Assembly (NCBI RefSeq): GCF_002775205.1
Contig: NC_036461.1
Location: 16,836,015 to 16,900,014, forward strand
Direction: 5' to 3'
DNA from: Xiphophorus maculatus
Taxonomy: Eukaryota > Chordata > Actinopteri > Cyprinodontiformes > Poeciliidae
Length of the DNA stretch: 64,000 nt
Shown: positions 49,101 through 60,234 of the stretch, piece by piece
Layout of the letters: each line of letters begins with the position of its first letter
Numbering within the stretch: position 1 is the first letter of the stretch
Translations under genes and position numbers: made by a program
Notes under the pieces: model-generated
Told to the model about the DNA's origin: nothing
What the model saw: the letters and a program-made list of their open reading frames with translations, nothing else
Databases searched by the model: none

Positions 49101-52100
49101 GAGACATGAGATGCACTGACATGCCTTCTGGTCAAAGGGTTTTGGCAGCTGTAACATGCAGCGACGTTACAGCTGGACCGTGTTGTCTTAATGTGTCTCT
49201 AACATCAGTTGTTCTGCAAAGATTCCCACTCTGCCTTGCTCATTATGAGCTCTCACTCTGTTAAATAATTCTCTCATGTTCTTAATTTCTTTCTTTGTTT
49301 CTGTTTGTGTCTCTAAAATCCCTTCTGAGTCCTTTATCCTTATTTTCTTTTGTTTGTTACTCTTCCTGAATCCATCCTCTCTCCTTCTCCCACACTATAA
49401 CTGATGTGTTTTTTAATTAATTGTTTTTTTCAGTTTCTGAACAAAAAACATTTCCAGTAGCTCTCTTTAATCATCTACTGCTTCTTTACTCCCAGACTTC
49501 CTGATCTATTACTCTTTAAAAGTAATGTGTGTGTATCATAGACTGTCTGGAAGCCTAATGGCTCAGTCTGGGACCTCAGGCTGTTATTGAACAATCACTC
49601 TCAACCATATGAATTAGAGAATCATGCACTACAAAGTACTTTATAGGAAAGGTAGAGAGAACAAGGCTTCACACACACTAAGTCAACAAAAAGGTAGACT
49701 GCAATCACATGTAAAACCCAACTTGCTCATAACATTTTAGCAAGCCTTTTTGGCAAAATGCATAAAAAATCTTACAGTTCATTTATGCTTAGTATTATTT
49801 TAACACTGTCACAATCCTGCAGTGTATTTTATTTGTTTTCTTTTGCACTTTTGTTAATTTCGCTGAGGTTTATTTGTGTTCTAAAAATCTTGCCTTGCTC
49901 AATTAATTTCTCTTGTTAAGGTGTTGCCATACATTTTGACTCCTGCTGCATTCTTGTGTTTTGTTCTTTGTGTATATGGATTTATTTTTCTTAGAACTCT
50001 GTTTGATTTCCCCGTCAGTTTGTGGAAGTCTTCCTCCTTCTCCTTGGACACTGGACTTTGTAGATTTCAGTATGCCTCCCGTCTTCCCGGGTCCTTCAAA
50101 GTGTCTACTCGTGACACATGCAAATTATTCAAATTGGCATTATAAGGTAAAGCATTCAACAATTCCTTTTCATCTTTTATTAATTCCAAAGTATTTGCTG
50201 GTCGTGTATTTGACCCTTTGCATCTGCTACGTGAGCAGATGCAGATGAATATGACATTAACAAGACTTATAACTAGATAATTCACACATTAGCCAATATC
50301 AAAAAGTTGCTATGAAAAAGAAATGACCTTTCAATCATACTGAAATAGGATTTTGTAGGATTTACATTCTATATCTACAAGTAATTTGAATTATTCCAAC
50401 TTTTTTGGGCTGTATGGGTAAAAGTGGCACCAGGTTTCTCATGCAGCGGAGAGTGAGGACACATAAGGTCCTGCACTCCCTCAGCTCTGTCACAGTGAAT
50501 TTATCTTTGGCCACATAGGAGCAATGCCACCTCAACCGACAGGCTTCCGTTGGTGACAAGTAGCAACTCATGTGGGAAAATCTCTTCACTGTGTTGAACA
50601 CGCAGCTTTTTCTTGTCATTAATTTTTCATAAATCTGTCGGCCATTTGCACAGCCACATTTAAGACATGTTACGGTGTATGCCTCAGATCAGTGCGGTCA
50701 TATTTACGATAAAAGTCGACGCTGGCGGTTACCTTGGCGATATATAGGGTAAAGCGGAAACAACACCCCCAAGTACTTGAATACAATGCTTGCTGCATTT
50801 ATTGACACCACTGGATTCAGTCTTTCAAAAGAGCCCACCTGAATTTGCCAGTATTTCTAAGAAATCATGATGCCATCCACTATAACCAGGTTCTTAAAGC
50901 CCACAGCATGATAGATCCTCTGCTGTAGATAAGTGTGGTGCTTTTCAACATATTTATCCTTTGATTTATACTAAGCGCACCTCGAGTGTTTGTTATGAAA
51001 AAAAATCTTTTCTCAGGGACACAGAAAGTGGTGAAGTACTAAATAGATCTTCCAACAGATCAACTTACTGTAAATCATATAAAAAAGGTTTTAGTTGAAT
51101 TTATTCCAAAGGAGTTGGTAAAGGTAATAATAAAGCTGTCAGTGGTCAATTTGTTATTAATGGAAGCTGAATTGCAAGACTTTTCGCACCAATTTTGCAC
51201 AAATGTGCTGCTTCCTGTGGCAAAGCCAAATTTGTTTTCAAATACCCAGGACTTGAAAATCCCACTTGAGAAATGTACATAACTCAGGACAACCACAGGC
51301 AAGTGATTCTGTGAAAGAAGACACTTTAAAGTGGAAAAGTATGTCAAAGACTCAGAAATTAAAAAGCAGCTGCAGTAGGACATAAAAAGGGATTTCTTAA
51401 GATGTCTCCCTTTTTTGCCCTCAGGTCGGACTCAACACATATTCTGGTAATAGATTTGTGTTTCATTTTAAAACCCAGAAAAGTAACAAGAACTCTCAAA
51501 CTCATGTCTGTGACAAACGGGTACCCACACAAAGCTCTACAACTCAGAGAGTCTAAAAATGAGCACCTCACATTTAATAATTTATTATGAAGATGAAGAT
51601 TGAAGACACTTCAGATTGGTCAGGGGGAAACAAGATAATCAGCAGTGGAGAGAAAGAAAAAGCAACTCTGACCTTCGTTTTAAATTCCACTGTAAGCATG
51701 AAAACTAAAGTAAATTCTAATAAAAACATTTTTAAAAAGAGGCTAATGCATTATTAATAATCTACATGGTGCAAAGCTGAGCCACAGAAAATATTGCGGA
51801 TAAAACATAAATGTACATTTTATTTTATTTTTATCTTCATTTTATTTGCAAAAAACAAATATAAACCCTATTTTCACATATTAAAAAGGGACCAAAAAGT
51901 TGTCGACAGAAGCAGCACATACTTCACCGAATTTTCATCTATTTCTTTTTACTTTAAAAATATTTTTGTGAAATGAACACACTTATGTTGATACTAATCA
52001 CGTTTGTTCGTTAAGAGCTACTTCTGCCTGACAACTGCTTCTCTCACCTAATTTATCCTGATTATTTGTTTTCCTCCCCTCTCTTAGGCACACACCTTCG

Positions 52101-55100
52101 CCCCTCCCCCTGTCCTCGTCCCTCTCTGCGTTTGTCGTTTGTTCTTCAACAGGAACAATAAGAAACTGTTTTTTTGTCAAGACGGATGAAGTTAGGTATA
52201 CCTCGGATTACAAGCCTCTGAATGACTCAATGAAAGGAAAATTAAAGGTTTGGTAACCTTTAGTTTCCAAGACTCTGACCCAGTCTGATCGAAACCTGAC
52301 AGAAAATCTGTAGGATCACCAAAGCAGGGCTCAGGAAGAAAATCTAAAACATCTGGGGAACTTTTTGCGAGGCTGAGAAGCAAATATTTCTGAGTCAAGA
52401 CGTGGGATGTTGACAAATTTCTACCAAAAATGACTGCTAGAAATTAATTTAACATGCATTTTTAACAAACTATTCACACTCTTTCAACCAGGTATTAAAT
52501 ATATTTTTTAATGATTTTGCTTTTTTCTTTCCAACACAGTTGTTTGTGTTGAATATCTGTTGAATAGTCCCTTTCCTGGACACACAACACATTCTATCCT
52601 TTTACTATCTCCCGTTGCTTCTTTTCTGCAAAATTACTTCGCTCTTAACCTGATTTGTGGAAACACTCACGCACTTTCTGCGTGTGCACTTTCGCCATAA
52701 AGCTCTCTGATGTTTAATGCTGCTTTGCATGATTCAGGAGCAGAGCTGAGGGAGACAAGCCTCTTCATTTGACTTCACATATTAGCTGCAGCAAGAGTGA
52801 GAGAGAGCGGGCCTGAGAGATAAAAATGGAAAGGCTGGGAGAGGAGTGCTGTGGGCACAGTGACCTATATTCTGCTCGGCAGAGGAGGGATTCAGTATCA
52901 CACAGTACTGTACGCAGAGGCAGGTCTCATCACTGACCTTGGTCCTGATCCCTCGGACCTCCACCTCTCTGGTTAGGAGCGGAGAACTCACTTTAGGTTG
53001 AGTCGAACCTCTTTATGCAGTTGTAGATGCAAGCAGAGGCTGAATAAATCCATCTAAAAACTAAAACTGCTGTTGTTTTTATTCTGTTTTCAGAAGAAAT
53101 GCTAAACGGTAAATGGCCGATACCTTACCAAGTCTTTATCAAATCCAGATGACCCCAAAGCGAAGGCAAGGAAAGTTGTTTTGCAATAAGTGTCAACAGT
53201 TAAAGGTGATTAAAACCTCTCTGCCTCACAGGAGACTCACTTTGCAGAGTTTCGTATCTGTTTGAGCCTCAGACTGCAAAGCAGAAATTTAGAAGCATTT
53301 ATTCATCTCATCATTTGAAGCACAACAACTGTGTAACTCCTAAATCCCCTCAGGGTCAAAAGCTGTGAGTGTTTGGAGAAGAAAATGGGTCAGTAGACAA
53401 GACAGTGTTCATTTTTATATATGCAGAATAAAAGTCATGCATACAGTTTTCACTCGGTGTATTTTAGGGCGTATTTTGTCTGCCGTGTGGAAGTTGTGTC
53501 TGTGAACATGAGCTAATGCATCTCTGCAGCCTTTTTTGTCTTCATGTCAGCTCTCTGTTGAAATCCGGGTCACTCAAAACATAACTCATCGCAGCCGCAA
53601 CCTGCGTTTCTACGTACATGTCCGTGAGTGAGGCTTACATTCATCATAAAATGCTTCTATGAAATGCAGACGCACAGAATAAGCAGTGATGAGGTGAATA
53701 TGTTGTGCCCAAAAGTAACCATGGCAACCTTATCAACAGGCTGTTCACTAGAAAAAGCAGCATGTGTGATTTTTAACAAAAAGTTGGGAAGGAAGACTTC
53801 CAACTGAGTTTAAAATGATTCTGAACCAGGAAAAAAAGATTGTAATTTTAATTACTTTTTTCCATTACCTCTAAAGCTACAATACTGACTTCATCTGATT
53901 TTCCAGTTTGTTTGTTTTTCGCTGACCCAGTTTTATCACATATTCATTAAACTAATCTGATCAGATCCATCTTCATAACTCTCTTGTTAAAGAGAAAGGG
54001 AAAATGGAAAATATGTTTGCTTTGGGTTCTTTCGCTCTTGAGTCACTTATAAAATTTCTTCCAAACTCTCCCTTATGTTAATGAGCTTCAGGTGATGACA
54101 GAGAAACTTCATTTCAAATGAGATGAAATGAGAGTTAAGAAAAGAGTTTGGCATCAGCATCCCTCTACAATCTAAATAGCCTTTGTTTCCACTAAATTAA
54201 GTTTCTAAAAAGCTCCAAAACATACCCGACCCTCGGGGGGAAAAAAATCTTACTAGCTTTTGAAACATATACATGCATCTTTTGTTTTATTATCAATTAA
54301 AATAACACAATGGATTTAATGTTTATCATTCTTGGTAAAAAAAAAAAAAAAGAAAAATTACAAGGCCAAAAAATGGAAAAAGTGAAGATAGAAAAAAAAA
54401 ATAAAGCGCATAATTTGCAACCAAAAGGCGTAAAAGGACTGAACAAGAAAATGATTGTTTGCGCCATTAAATTTGTCTTACGTTTATTGATAAAGTAACG
54501 TCAAACCAGAATGACAGCTCAAAGGCTCTTTGCACACAGCTACACTATTGATGCCCTCGGTAGATGTCGATTTCTTCTGACTGGAAGCAGTGCAATGTTT
54601 GGAGCGTCTCAATCAGAGTCCAAACGTACATTTCTAGAGAGTCTATCAAACAGAGCTGCACGATATCAGAATAATAGTGATACTTGATTACAATCATTAT
54701 AAAGATTTCTATTCACCCTCGTTATCCCGATTCTTTCCTTAATTTCTGTAAATATTAGAATCTCAAGATGCAAAAAACATGCATGTTGTTGGCATTGAGG
54801 TCTGTTAGAGACCATTTAAATATCCTAAGGTAACACTGGCATGTGAATAGACGTGACTCAAAAGGTAACATCTAGCGTGTTACATTTGAGATTGTAAGAT
54901 TGAAACTACGCAGACGTTCATTTAATTTTGGAATTTGAAATAGATTTTGGAAAAAGTTGCTAAAAACTATGGTGGATGGGCTAAAGACCCCTGTTCTAAA
55001 GAAGAGAAATTAGCATTCCCTCTGATCAGATTTGATCAGATCTGATTTGAAGTTTATATTGTTTTCCCATAATTCAACAAGGAGTGACGTCCATTCGTCA

Positions 55101-57393
55101 TTTCTTCTACAAATTTTTTCAGCAACCTGAATGTCTTTGTATGGCGGGTTTTCATTTTGTTTGTACTTCTAAGTTTTATGGCTGCAATTTCTAAAACAGA
55201 GAGTGCATATTGGGGCGAACTGGATTAAAACTAACGCAAACACCTGAAGCTGTAAATGCTGTTAAAGATTAAGCTGCTTTATGCTCTTTAGCAGCAGGAT
55301 GTTTGCAGGGGTCACATGCCTCTGTGGTCCATGGGGTCAATCGTGCATTCCCAACCAAGCGGGAGAACGTCAAGCTAAAAACAGCGGGGATGGATCTGGA
55401 GTCACAGAGCGCATTGGTCAGATCCTGTTGTACCAGGGTATAGCCCCCAATCCTGCTGACTCCCTATCAAATATTCACCATCTCCTGCAGAGGCAACATT
55501 TAAACACCAGCCGCTGGCAGAGAGTGGGAACACGAGGATGTAAGCAGAGCTGGATGGGGGTTGGGTTGGCACCGGATAATCCACTGCAAGGAGAACGCTT
55601 GTTCCCATCACCGCTATTTTGGGAAACGCCTCGCCCTCCTTGTTGCACCACCATACTGTATAATCAAAGCAGCAGCATCAAAACGCTCGGCCTTTTAGGG
55701 TTGCTTGAAAGGCCACGAAAACATGAATTAATTGCACATTAATAAAAGAGAGTTTCAGAACTTCAAAGACATTAAATCCATCTTTGCCTTGTTCTTTAAA
55801 TGCTGCCAATGGGAATTCTGACAGCAAAATACGTCCCCAAACATTCATTCCAACGATTAATGTAGATATATTTCATAAGCTAATGTAGAATATATCGATT
55901 TGGGAAGTCTTCATACAGAGGCAGATATTTTAGTGCCTCTGCTAAAGGTGAGTATAAGGCTTTAAAATATCTTTACCTTTTTGTCATGATGTACAGGCAT
56001 TTGTGTTTTGGTTTGTACTTGTGTTTATGTTTAAGGATTTATGTCCTGCCATATTTAAGTTCATATTTCAATGTGAATTATTGCTACAATGGTGTTGCCC
56101 ATTCTAGGTTCTCTAATTAGATCAGTGTTGTTCTTTTCCCCTTGGTTTGTAGGGGTTTTTGAGATTTAGTTCAACTCCCTTGTGTTAATTAATTTATTTC
56201 TCCCTCAGTTTACCTACTTAAATTAGATTTTAATAAGATGCACAAGCAGAAAAACTGCTGAAGCCCAAATCAATCCATTTGAAATAAATGCAACTGAAGA
56301 ATTTCTTTATTTATACTAGCTTTTAACGTTAACCAGAGGTTAATAAAATCTAATTTTTCACAACTTTCTCATTCACTGGAATGACAGAGATGTTTGTTTC
56401 TTTCAACCTTTAGGCTGGGTCCAAAGGAAAGACCAGCAACTTGGAGTCTTCGACTCTCGGGAACAACCAATAAAAACCATCTCCAATTCCAAATGATTGT
56501 TCTGGAAGCATGCCTTTTCTGTCTCGCTATTATAAACATGAACATGGCATTTGGCAAACTCCACATTTGGCAAACTTGATCTGATTTAAAAAGTTAAATC
56601 TCAAAGTTCAAGTTGAGATTGAATTTGTGGCCACAAACATCCCTGGTGGGTTTGGTGTGAAACCTATGTGGAAATGCTCCTTGTGTCGACTAAGAATTGT
56701 TGGAGAATCTGTGATGCTTTGGGCTAATTTTTCCACTAAGTACCCTGGGAATCTTGTTGGAGACCATAGCATTAAAAATCAATGTTTTTTAAAAGCGGCA
56801 AAATTGAAAACTTCCACTATTTTTGGACCATTCATGCATCAATAAAGTATTTTTTCTTTGATGCATTTTGGTTTTTGGTAAAAATCAGACAACGTTTAGA
56901 AATATGTTCTTTGACTTACGATGAGAGTCATGAAACATTCATTGTTTGTTGAATGGAAAACTACTATCTTCACTTTTTACTTATTGAAATAAGTCAGAGA
57001 AATAAATGAGTTTCTTTGTGCTATCTTCTTAATATACTGCTGGTTTCTTCTAACATGATTATTTTATCTGTCTCTGCTCTCCTCTGAAGGCTGAATGTGT
57101 GCCAGAGATGAATTCTGAATATGTATGAAGATGAAGAGGAGGAGCAGGGAACTGGGGCAGAAACGTGCCGCATTAAGGCCAGCGGTTTGTATTGATCAGT
57201 GAAGACTGGATGAAACGACACAGCAGTTTCACCATCACATTGAATATTCTGTAAGCAAAGGTGCAGACGCTACTGCTCTCTGCATACTCCTTACCTCTCC
57301 ATAGTCCGTTGTGACCACCAGGGTTCCATCTCCACAGGAGTTGACAGTGGCTGGGAGCAGCTGTTCCTTCTCCCTGACCCAAACTCGGGCCCC
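26807..57393 (-). CDS. myo10l: Unconventional myosin-X (myo10-like), 42 of about 43 coding exons
   Basis: Joining 42 exons gives 6174 bp with phase conserved at every junction: 2057 residues plus a TGA at 26809-26807. Human MYO10 has 2058 residues. The expected first coding exon (about seven residues before GARVWV) is not found between 57394 and 64000, so the gene runs off the right edge. Domain order is myosin motor, three IQ motifs, short charged helix and coiled coil, PEST/proline-rich region, split PH1 with PH2 inserted, MyTH4, FERM. Myosin X is a barbed-end motor that moves to filopodial tips, carrying integrins and binding PI(3,4,5)P3 and microtubules (known of the family). Neighbours match human 21q22.3 rather than 5p15, and several regions differ from human MYO10, so a fish-specific myo10-like paralogue is more likely than the direct orthologue. 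The exact paralogue name cannot be fixed from sequence alone. Confidence 0.95.
27918..28692. mobile_element. Non-autonomous hAT-type transposon (775 bp), intact target duplication
   Basis: Both ends show the terminal inverted repeat CAGGGGTGGAAATTA. It is flanked by a perfect 8-bp duplication, CATCCATC, at 27910-27917 and 28693-28700, as expected of a hAT insertion. It lies in a myosin-X intron between FERM exons. The plus strand carries an open reading of about 70 codons starting [20 protein letters not shown] at 28302, possibly the remnant of a transposase N-terminus or host capture; it has no recognised domain. Confidence 0.85.
29780..29990. mobile_element. DNA-element relic in myosin-X intron
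   Basis: It has GTCTTGCAAAACTATTCATA at the left (terminal-repeat phrase of the abundant family) and TGGTGGTGGCAGAATCATGC with CAGTGTCAGGGAAGATTGTC inside, in the minus sense. Confidence 0.5.
30158..30187. repeat. myo10l: (CA)n microsatellite at a splice acceptor
   Basis: On the minus strand this is the (TG)n that forms the tract before the acceptor of exon 30030-30153, ending GGGTGTTCAG. Confidence 0.85.
31024..32511 (-). CDS. myo10l: Myosin-X end of PH3 and MyTH4 exons
   Basis: Exons: 32354-32511, 32145-32265, 31834-31982 and 31024-31172. Sequences include [20 protein letters not shown] (end of PH), then MyTH4: [53 protein letters not shown] and [20 protein letters not shown], all close to human MYO10. 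With the FERM domain, MyTH4 makes the cargo unit that in mammals binds microtubules and receptors such as DCC. Confidence 0.94.
31222..31310 (+). mobile_element. Left end of a DNA-element relic
   Basis: AGCAAAGTATTTACACCCTT, then TTTACATTTTGTCATGTTTT and AACCACCATTGC, match the left terminal phrase of the abundant family. Confidence 0.5.
32651..35066 (-). CDS. myo10l: Myosin-X PH-domain exons
   Basis: Exons: 34928-35066, 34679-34783, 34487-34582, 34306-34399, 34157-34212, 33161-33303 and 32651-32845. PH1 is split ([19 protein letters not shown] in its first half; second half starting [15 protein letters not shown]). PH2 is inserted between the halves ([20 protein letters not shown] through AESPEDASGWF), then comes a third PH domain ([20 protein letters not shown]). 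The basic KKGGG-STLSRRNWK loop is the phosphoinositide-binding loop known from mammalian MYO10 PH2, so PIP3 recruitment is probably kept. Exon phases chain without a break. Confidence 0.93.
36035..37608 (-). CDS. myo10l: Myosin-X coiled coil, acidic PEST region with polyproline insert
   Basis: Exon 36778-37608 (831 bp, 277 residues) starts with a heptad-type coiled coil ([19 protein letters not shown]), the likely antiparallel dimer segment. An acidic PEST-like region with [13 protein letters not shown] follows. Between about 37204 and 37056 it encodes several proline runs ([39 protein letters not shown]), which I do not recall in human MYO10. A serine-acidic segment ends it. Exon 36035-36158 continues with more acidic sequence and enters the first half of PH1 ([11 protein letters not shown]). 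Polyproline runs of this kind bind profilin, SH3 or EVH1 domains in other proteins; that role here is inference. Confidence 0.92.
37710..37985 (+). mobile_element. DNA-element relic in myosin-X intron
   Basis: Begins GTGCATTGCAAAGATATTTA. Further in are TTTAAGTGGAAGGAAAATGA and CTCATGGTTTTTATTT, the left-centre phrases of the abundant family. Confidence 0.5.
38276..38757 (-). CDS. myo10l: Myosin-X lever arm: IQ motifs and charged helix
   Basis: Exons 38651-38757 and 38276-38540. Three calmodulin-binding IQ-like motifs are visible: [38 protein letters not shown] and [19 protein letters not shown] single charged stretch, [20 protein letters not shown], follows, then an acidic segment ending EVNEDDQK. 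In human MYO10 the charged single alpha helix is much longer (extra ERERERREAELRAQQEEE-type sequence). The intron 37609-38275 was read on the minus strand for a missing helix exon and none was seen. Confidence 0.9.
39732..57393 (-). CDS. myo10l: Myosin-X motor-domain exons (coding exons 2-21)
   Basis: Exons: 57295-57393, 47106-47264, 46256-46443, 45312-45446, 44532-44656, 44360-44373, 44172-44256, 43376-43482, 42764-42893, 42567-42685, 42325-42471, 42021-42121, 41856-41922, 41668-41760, 41516-41584, 41345-41427, 40529-40631, 40215-40295, 39948-40072 and 39732-39849. They give about 716 residues. The P-loop [14 protein letters not shown] is in 45312-45446, switch [11 protein letters not shown] in 44532-44656, switch [14 protein letters not shown] in 42325-42471, and the relay and actin-binding elements ([36 protein letters not shown]) are all intact. 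The motor should be an active ATPase. Oddities are the 14-bp exon 44360-44373 and the GC donor after 39732. Confidence 0.95.
40130..40162. repeat. (GATA)/(GA)n microsatellite
   Basis: Two GATA units run into about fifteen GA units in the intron between motor exons 39948-40072 and 40215-40295. Confidence 0.95.
42956..43345 (+). mobile_element. Interspersed repeat of a common fish type
   Basis: Starts GTCAATGTCAACTGTATTTA then TATAGCAGTTTAAAGACAGG, and continues CCAAAGTGCTGTACAAAAAC. Later parts read GCAGATCTAATCTGGAAAGG and TAGATTATTCCAGAGAATAG. This string order is known from many fish introns (from memory). A shorter related piece lies at 61488-61550. The class was not established. Confidence 0.55.
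43860..44065 (+). mobile_element. DNA-element relic in myosin-X intron
   Basis: Contains GTTGGGATTGTATTTGAAAG, CAACTTTGACTGGACCGTTC, GTCGCTGTCCTAAAGG and a right end GAATGGCACTGTAG, in family order. Confidence 0.5.
44360..44373 (-). CDS. myo10l: 14-bp micro-exon of the myosin motor
   Basis: The exon completes a split Tyr codon and adds Leu-Leu-Glu-Lys. It has CTTTTAG before and GTAAAT after it. Human MYO10 reads DYLLEKNRVV at this point, and without these 14 bases the fish frame is lost between CVID and NRVVRQ. The flanking introns are 158 and 103 bp. Confidence 0.9.
45451..45498. repeat. myo10l: (CA)/(CGCA)n microsatellite forming a splice-acceptor tract
   Basis: Compound CA/CG repeat. On the transcribed strand it is a GT-rich run five bases from the acceptor AG of the P-loop exon (exon start 45446). 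Confidence 0.9.
47265..57294. other. myo10l: Myosin-X intron 2 (about 10 kb)
   Basis: Between the exon GARVWV...DYGE and the next motor exon. No coding exon with myosin similarity is seen. Two stretches stand out by composition: 52740-53000 and 55280-55740 (see findings). The rest is AT-rich with simple repeats. Confidence 0.6.
47692..47716. repeat. (CA)n microsatellite
   Basis: About twelve CA units, with more broken CA units to 47737, in myosin-X intron 2. Confidence 0.95.
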
Positions 57394-60234
57394 CTGGATC
57401 GCAAAGAAGTACACAAATACTGAGGTTAAGCATTGTAGCAAACACAAAGAGAGTCTACGCAAAGATTTCCTGCTTAAGTGAAGTACAGCACTCTCTGCTG
57501 ACAACAGAACTCAACTGGAAAGCAGCTAGTGAGTGAAATTTAAGCCTGGGGTAAGTTTTAGTGAAAAAGGAACTGATGTGTTAAAAAAAGAGGCTCTGAT
57601 GACAATGTAACAGAAAATGGAAATGCATTGTTGACTGACGGAGCCCAGTGGAACATACGACTCCGTCCACATGCTGAGGGAGACAGATGTGCAAAATAGA
57701 CAACTACAAACTAACATCTGGCCAAGCAACAGTGGTTAATAAAACGGGGTGGTGTTTGCATCTAAATCATATATTCTTAGAGGAAGTGTGACCTTCTCTG
57801 ACCTATCAGCAGAGATAATGCTCTGTTTCAGAAAATCCCTGACCTCTGACCAAAAGAGGAGGTAAACATTTGGAAGCAGAAAATAGGAGGCCAAACTCAA
57901 CGAAGCGACCAGAGCCATGCAAACTAACAGGCCTCATGCAGTTTAGGGAGCTGCAAAGGCACTGAATATTTTATGCTGCTCATTCATGTGTCTCAAATTA
58001 TGTCAGATAGTTTTGGATTCAGATTTTTGGGTCATAACAGACGTGATCCCAATAATTTTTTGATGAGAGAAAACTATTTCAGGACACACAAGACAAATAA
58101 TATTTTTGCGTTTGTAGCCAAACACGTTACACGAATTGTGTGACACAGACAAAGTGAACTGACAGAAGTTTAGGTGCTTATTCATGTGGAATTTATTCTG
58201 TGAATTCACACTAATTACCGGTTGCACAATCGCAAATTATCTTCAATTTTTTGATTCTTAGGAGGTTTCATCTTATATCTTTTTCTATTTAAGAAAATCA
58301 CAAGTAGATTTTTAGAAATACTGGCATAATTGATCACAATTTTGTAAAATGATTGATTTGTTCGAAGGTCATTGTCATTATAAATTGATTGTATTGAAAA
58401 AAAAGAAAGCCAATCACATTTTCACAGATTAATTTTGATCTTTAAAAAATTTCAACAGCAAGTAATTATGGCCTTCAATTGTTGGGTTGTAGACCTTTAT
58501 CTTTTTATTAAAAATATTTATTTAAATTTTATTCCCATCACTGTTATTTGTCTTCCATGTACTCCACACAATGGGGTGATTGTTTCTACATGTTGATAAG
58601 AATACTAACAATGATGGAAGAATCTCCTAAAAGGAGTTTTATTCATGGATCCATGTTATTTGTTGAAACATAAATGGAATTTTTGGGCCCACAGCAAAAC
58701 GTTGTGTGGACGAAAACTAATGCTACATCTTTAATTGTTTTTTCCTTCATTTAAATATGTGCTAAAAACTATGTATTATGTATGTATTTATTTTCTACTT
58801 CCAAACTAAGTTGTACATTATGTTTGTCTCTCATCCCAAATGCCACTGAAGTTTGCAGATGTAAGAAATGTAGGAAATCAGATGTGAGCTTCTGAAGCAA
58901 ATGGACAGCAGGTGAGTGGAAGTGAACTGTTTCATGAACAGATGGTCCCACACCCCAAGAAATGTCTGGAAAGCTTTTCTTTCATTCATTTTCACTTTAC
59001 TTTGTCTTTTTATTCTCTGGGCATTTTTCTCATTTTCCCAACTCAGCCCATGCTTCCATAAGCTCTAATGTTAAAGAAGCCCAGGGAATCCATTCATTAT
59101 TATGCACATACATTATGCAGTAGTTTACTAAACATGTGCTCAAATGATTACAGTAAGAGATGAAGGGATTAAGGGTGACTGAGTCTATTTGGAGGCTTGC
59201 TTTCTCTTGTTGAACCCTTGTTTTTATAGTCTTCTTCATTCCTGTTTCCTTTCCTCTCTCTGTTGTTTTCTCTTCAGCATCTCTCGCTATAAATACTCCC
59301 GCCCTTCATTCGCTCATCTAGATCCTCTGAGCTTCTCGTAGCATTTTGCCGACCTGTTGCCTCATTAATTCCTTCTGATCTGTCAGATTCCAGCACACTG
59401 GCCTGTTACAGTGACCTGATGATCTCCACTGGCTCTGATCTCTGTATACTTTGCAAACTTTCCATTTGAACTGAAAATCTGGCCTAAGACTCGAAATGAA
59501 GCTCAAATACTCTTTTATTTTTCATCTTTCAGCCTTAAAATACAGTGATAGTAAGGACATAAACACACCAGCATTGTAAAAATTCCAGATTTGACCAATA
59601 GTTAATAATTTATTGCATACATCGGCTTTTGGAGTCGTTTTATCTGGCTCCTCTTTCCAGATCAATGTGTGTCTCTTGTAAAAGCACATCTGAGCATAGA
59701 CTGGAGGTTATAAACGACCTGCCGGCATTACAACCCACCCACCCACTCTGCATCACCCTCCTCTTCTCCTCCTCTTGGTGTCCTCAACCCCTCCCCCTAT
59801 ATTACACACTCAGACAGGCAGGAATGGCCGTGCATCTCAAGAGACCCTTTCTCTTTCCTTTGCACTCGAATGTGCAGCTGAAACCTTGTGTTCATCTTGT
59901 CTTCTCCTTCTTTCTCCATTATGTCAAAGACAAATCGCATCTTCAGCTTTGTCCACCAAGCATTTCCTCATTTCATAAAAGCTTAACCAGACTAAGTTGT
60001 CTCAAGGACGACCCCTGACCTCCAACTAACAAGAACTGACCGGGTGGTAAACATCCTGCTAAAGTGATGATGTCCAGTGAGTTTGTTCAGAAAAAGTTGG
60101 TAAAATATAGACAATTTTTTGCTTCATAAATTTATCACACAGGGATCTTTGGGTTAGCTAAATGTTTACAGCTGTTCATGAGTTGCTCTGTACAATCTGG
60201 ATGGCATGTAGCACATTTATTTAACGCAATTAAG

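Noticed and set aside
54310..54498. Lysine-rich plus-strand open frame
   Set aside because: It is produced by poly-A-rich low-complexity sequence in an intron, with no homology or splice context.
59280..59330. TATAAATA followed by a GC-box-like CCCGCCC on the plus strand
   Set aside because: It looks like a core promoter, but no gene or open frame follows on that strand and the motif pair can arise by chance in 64 kb.
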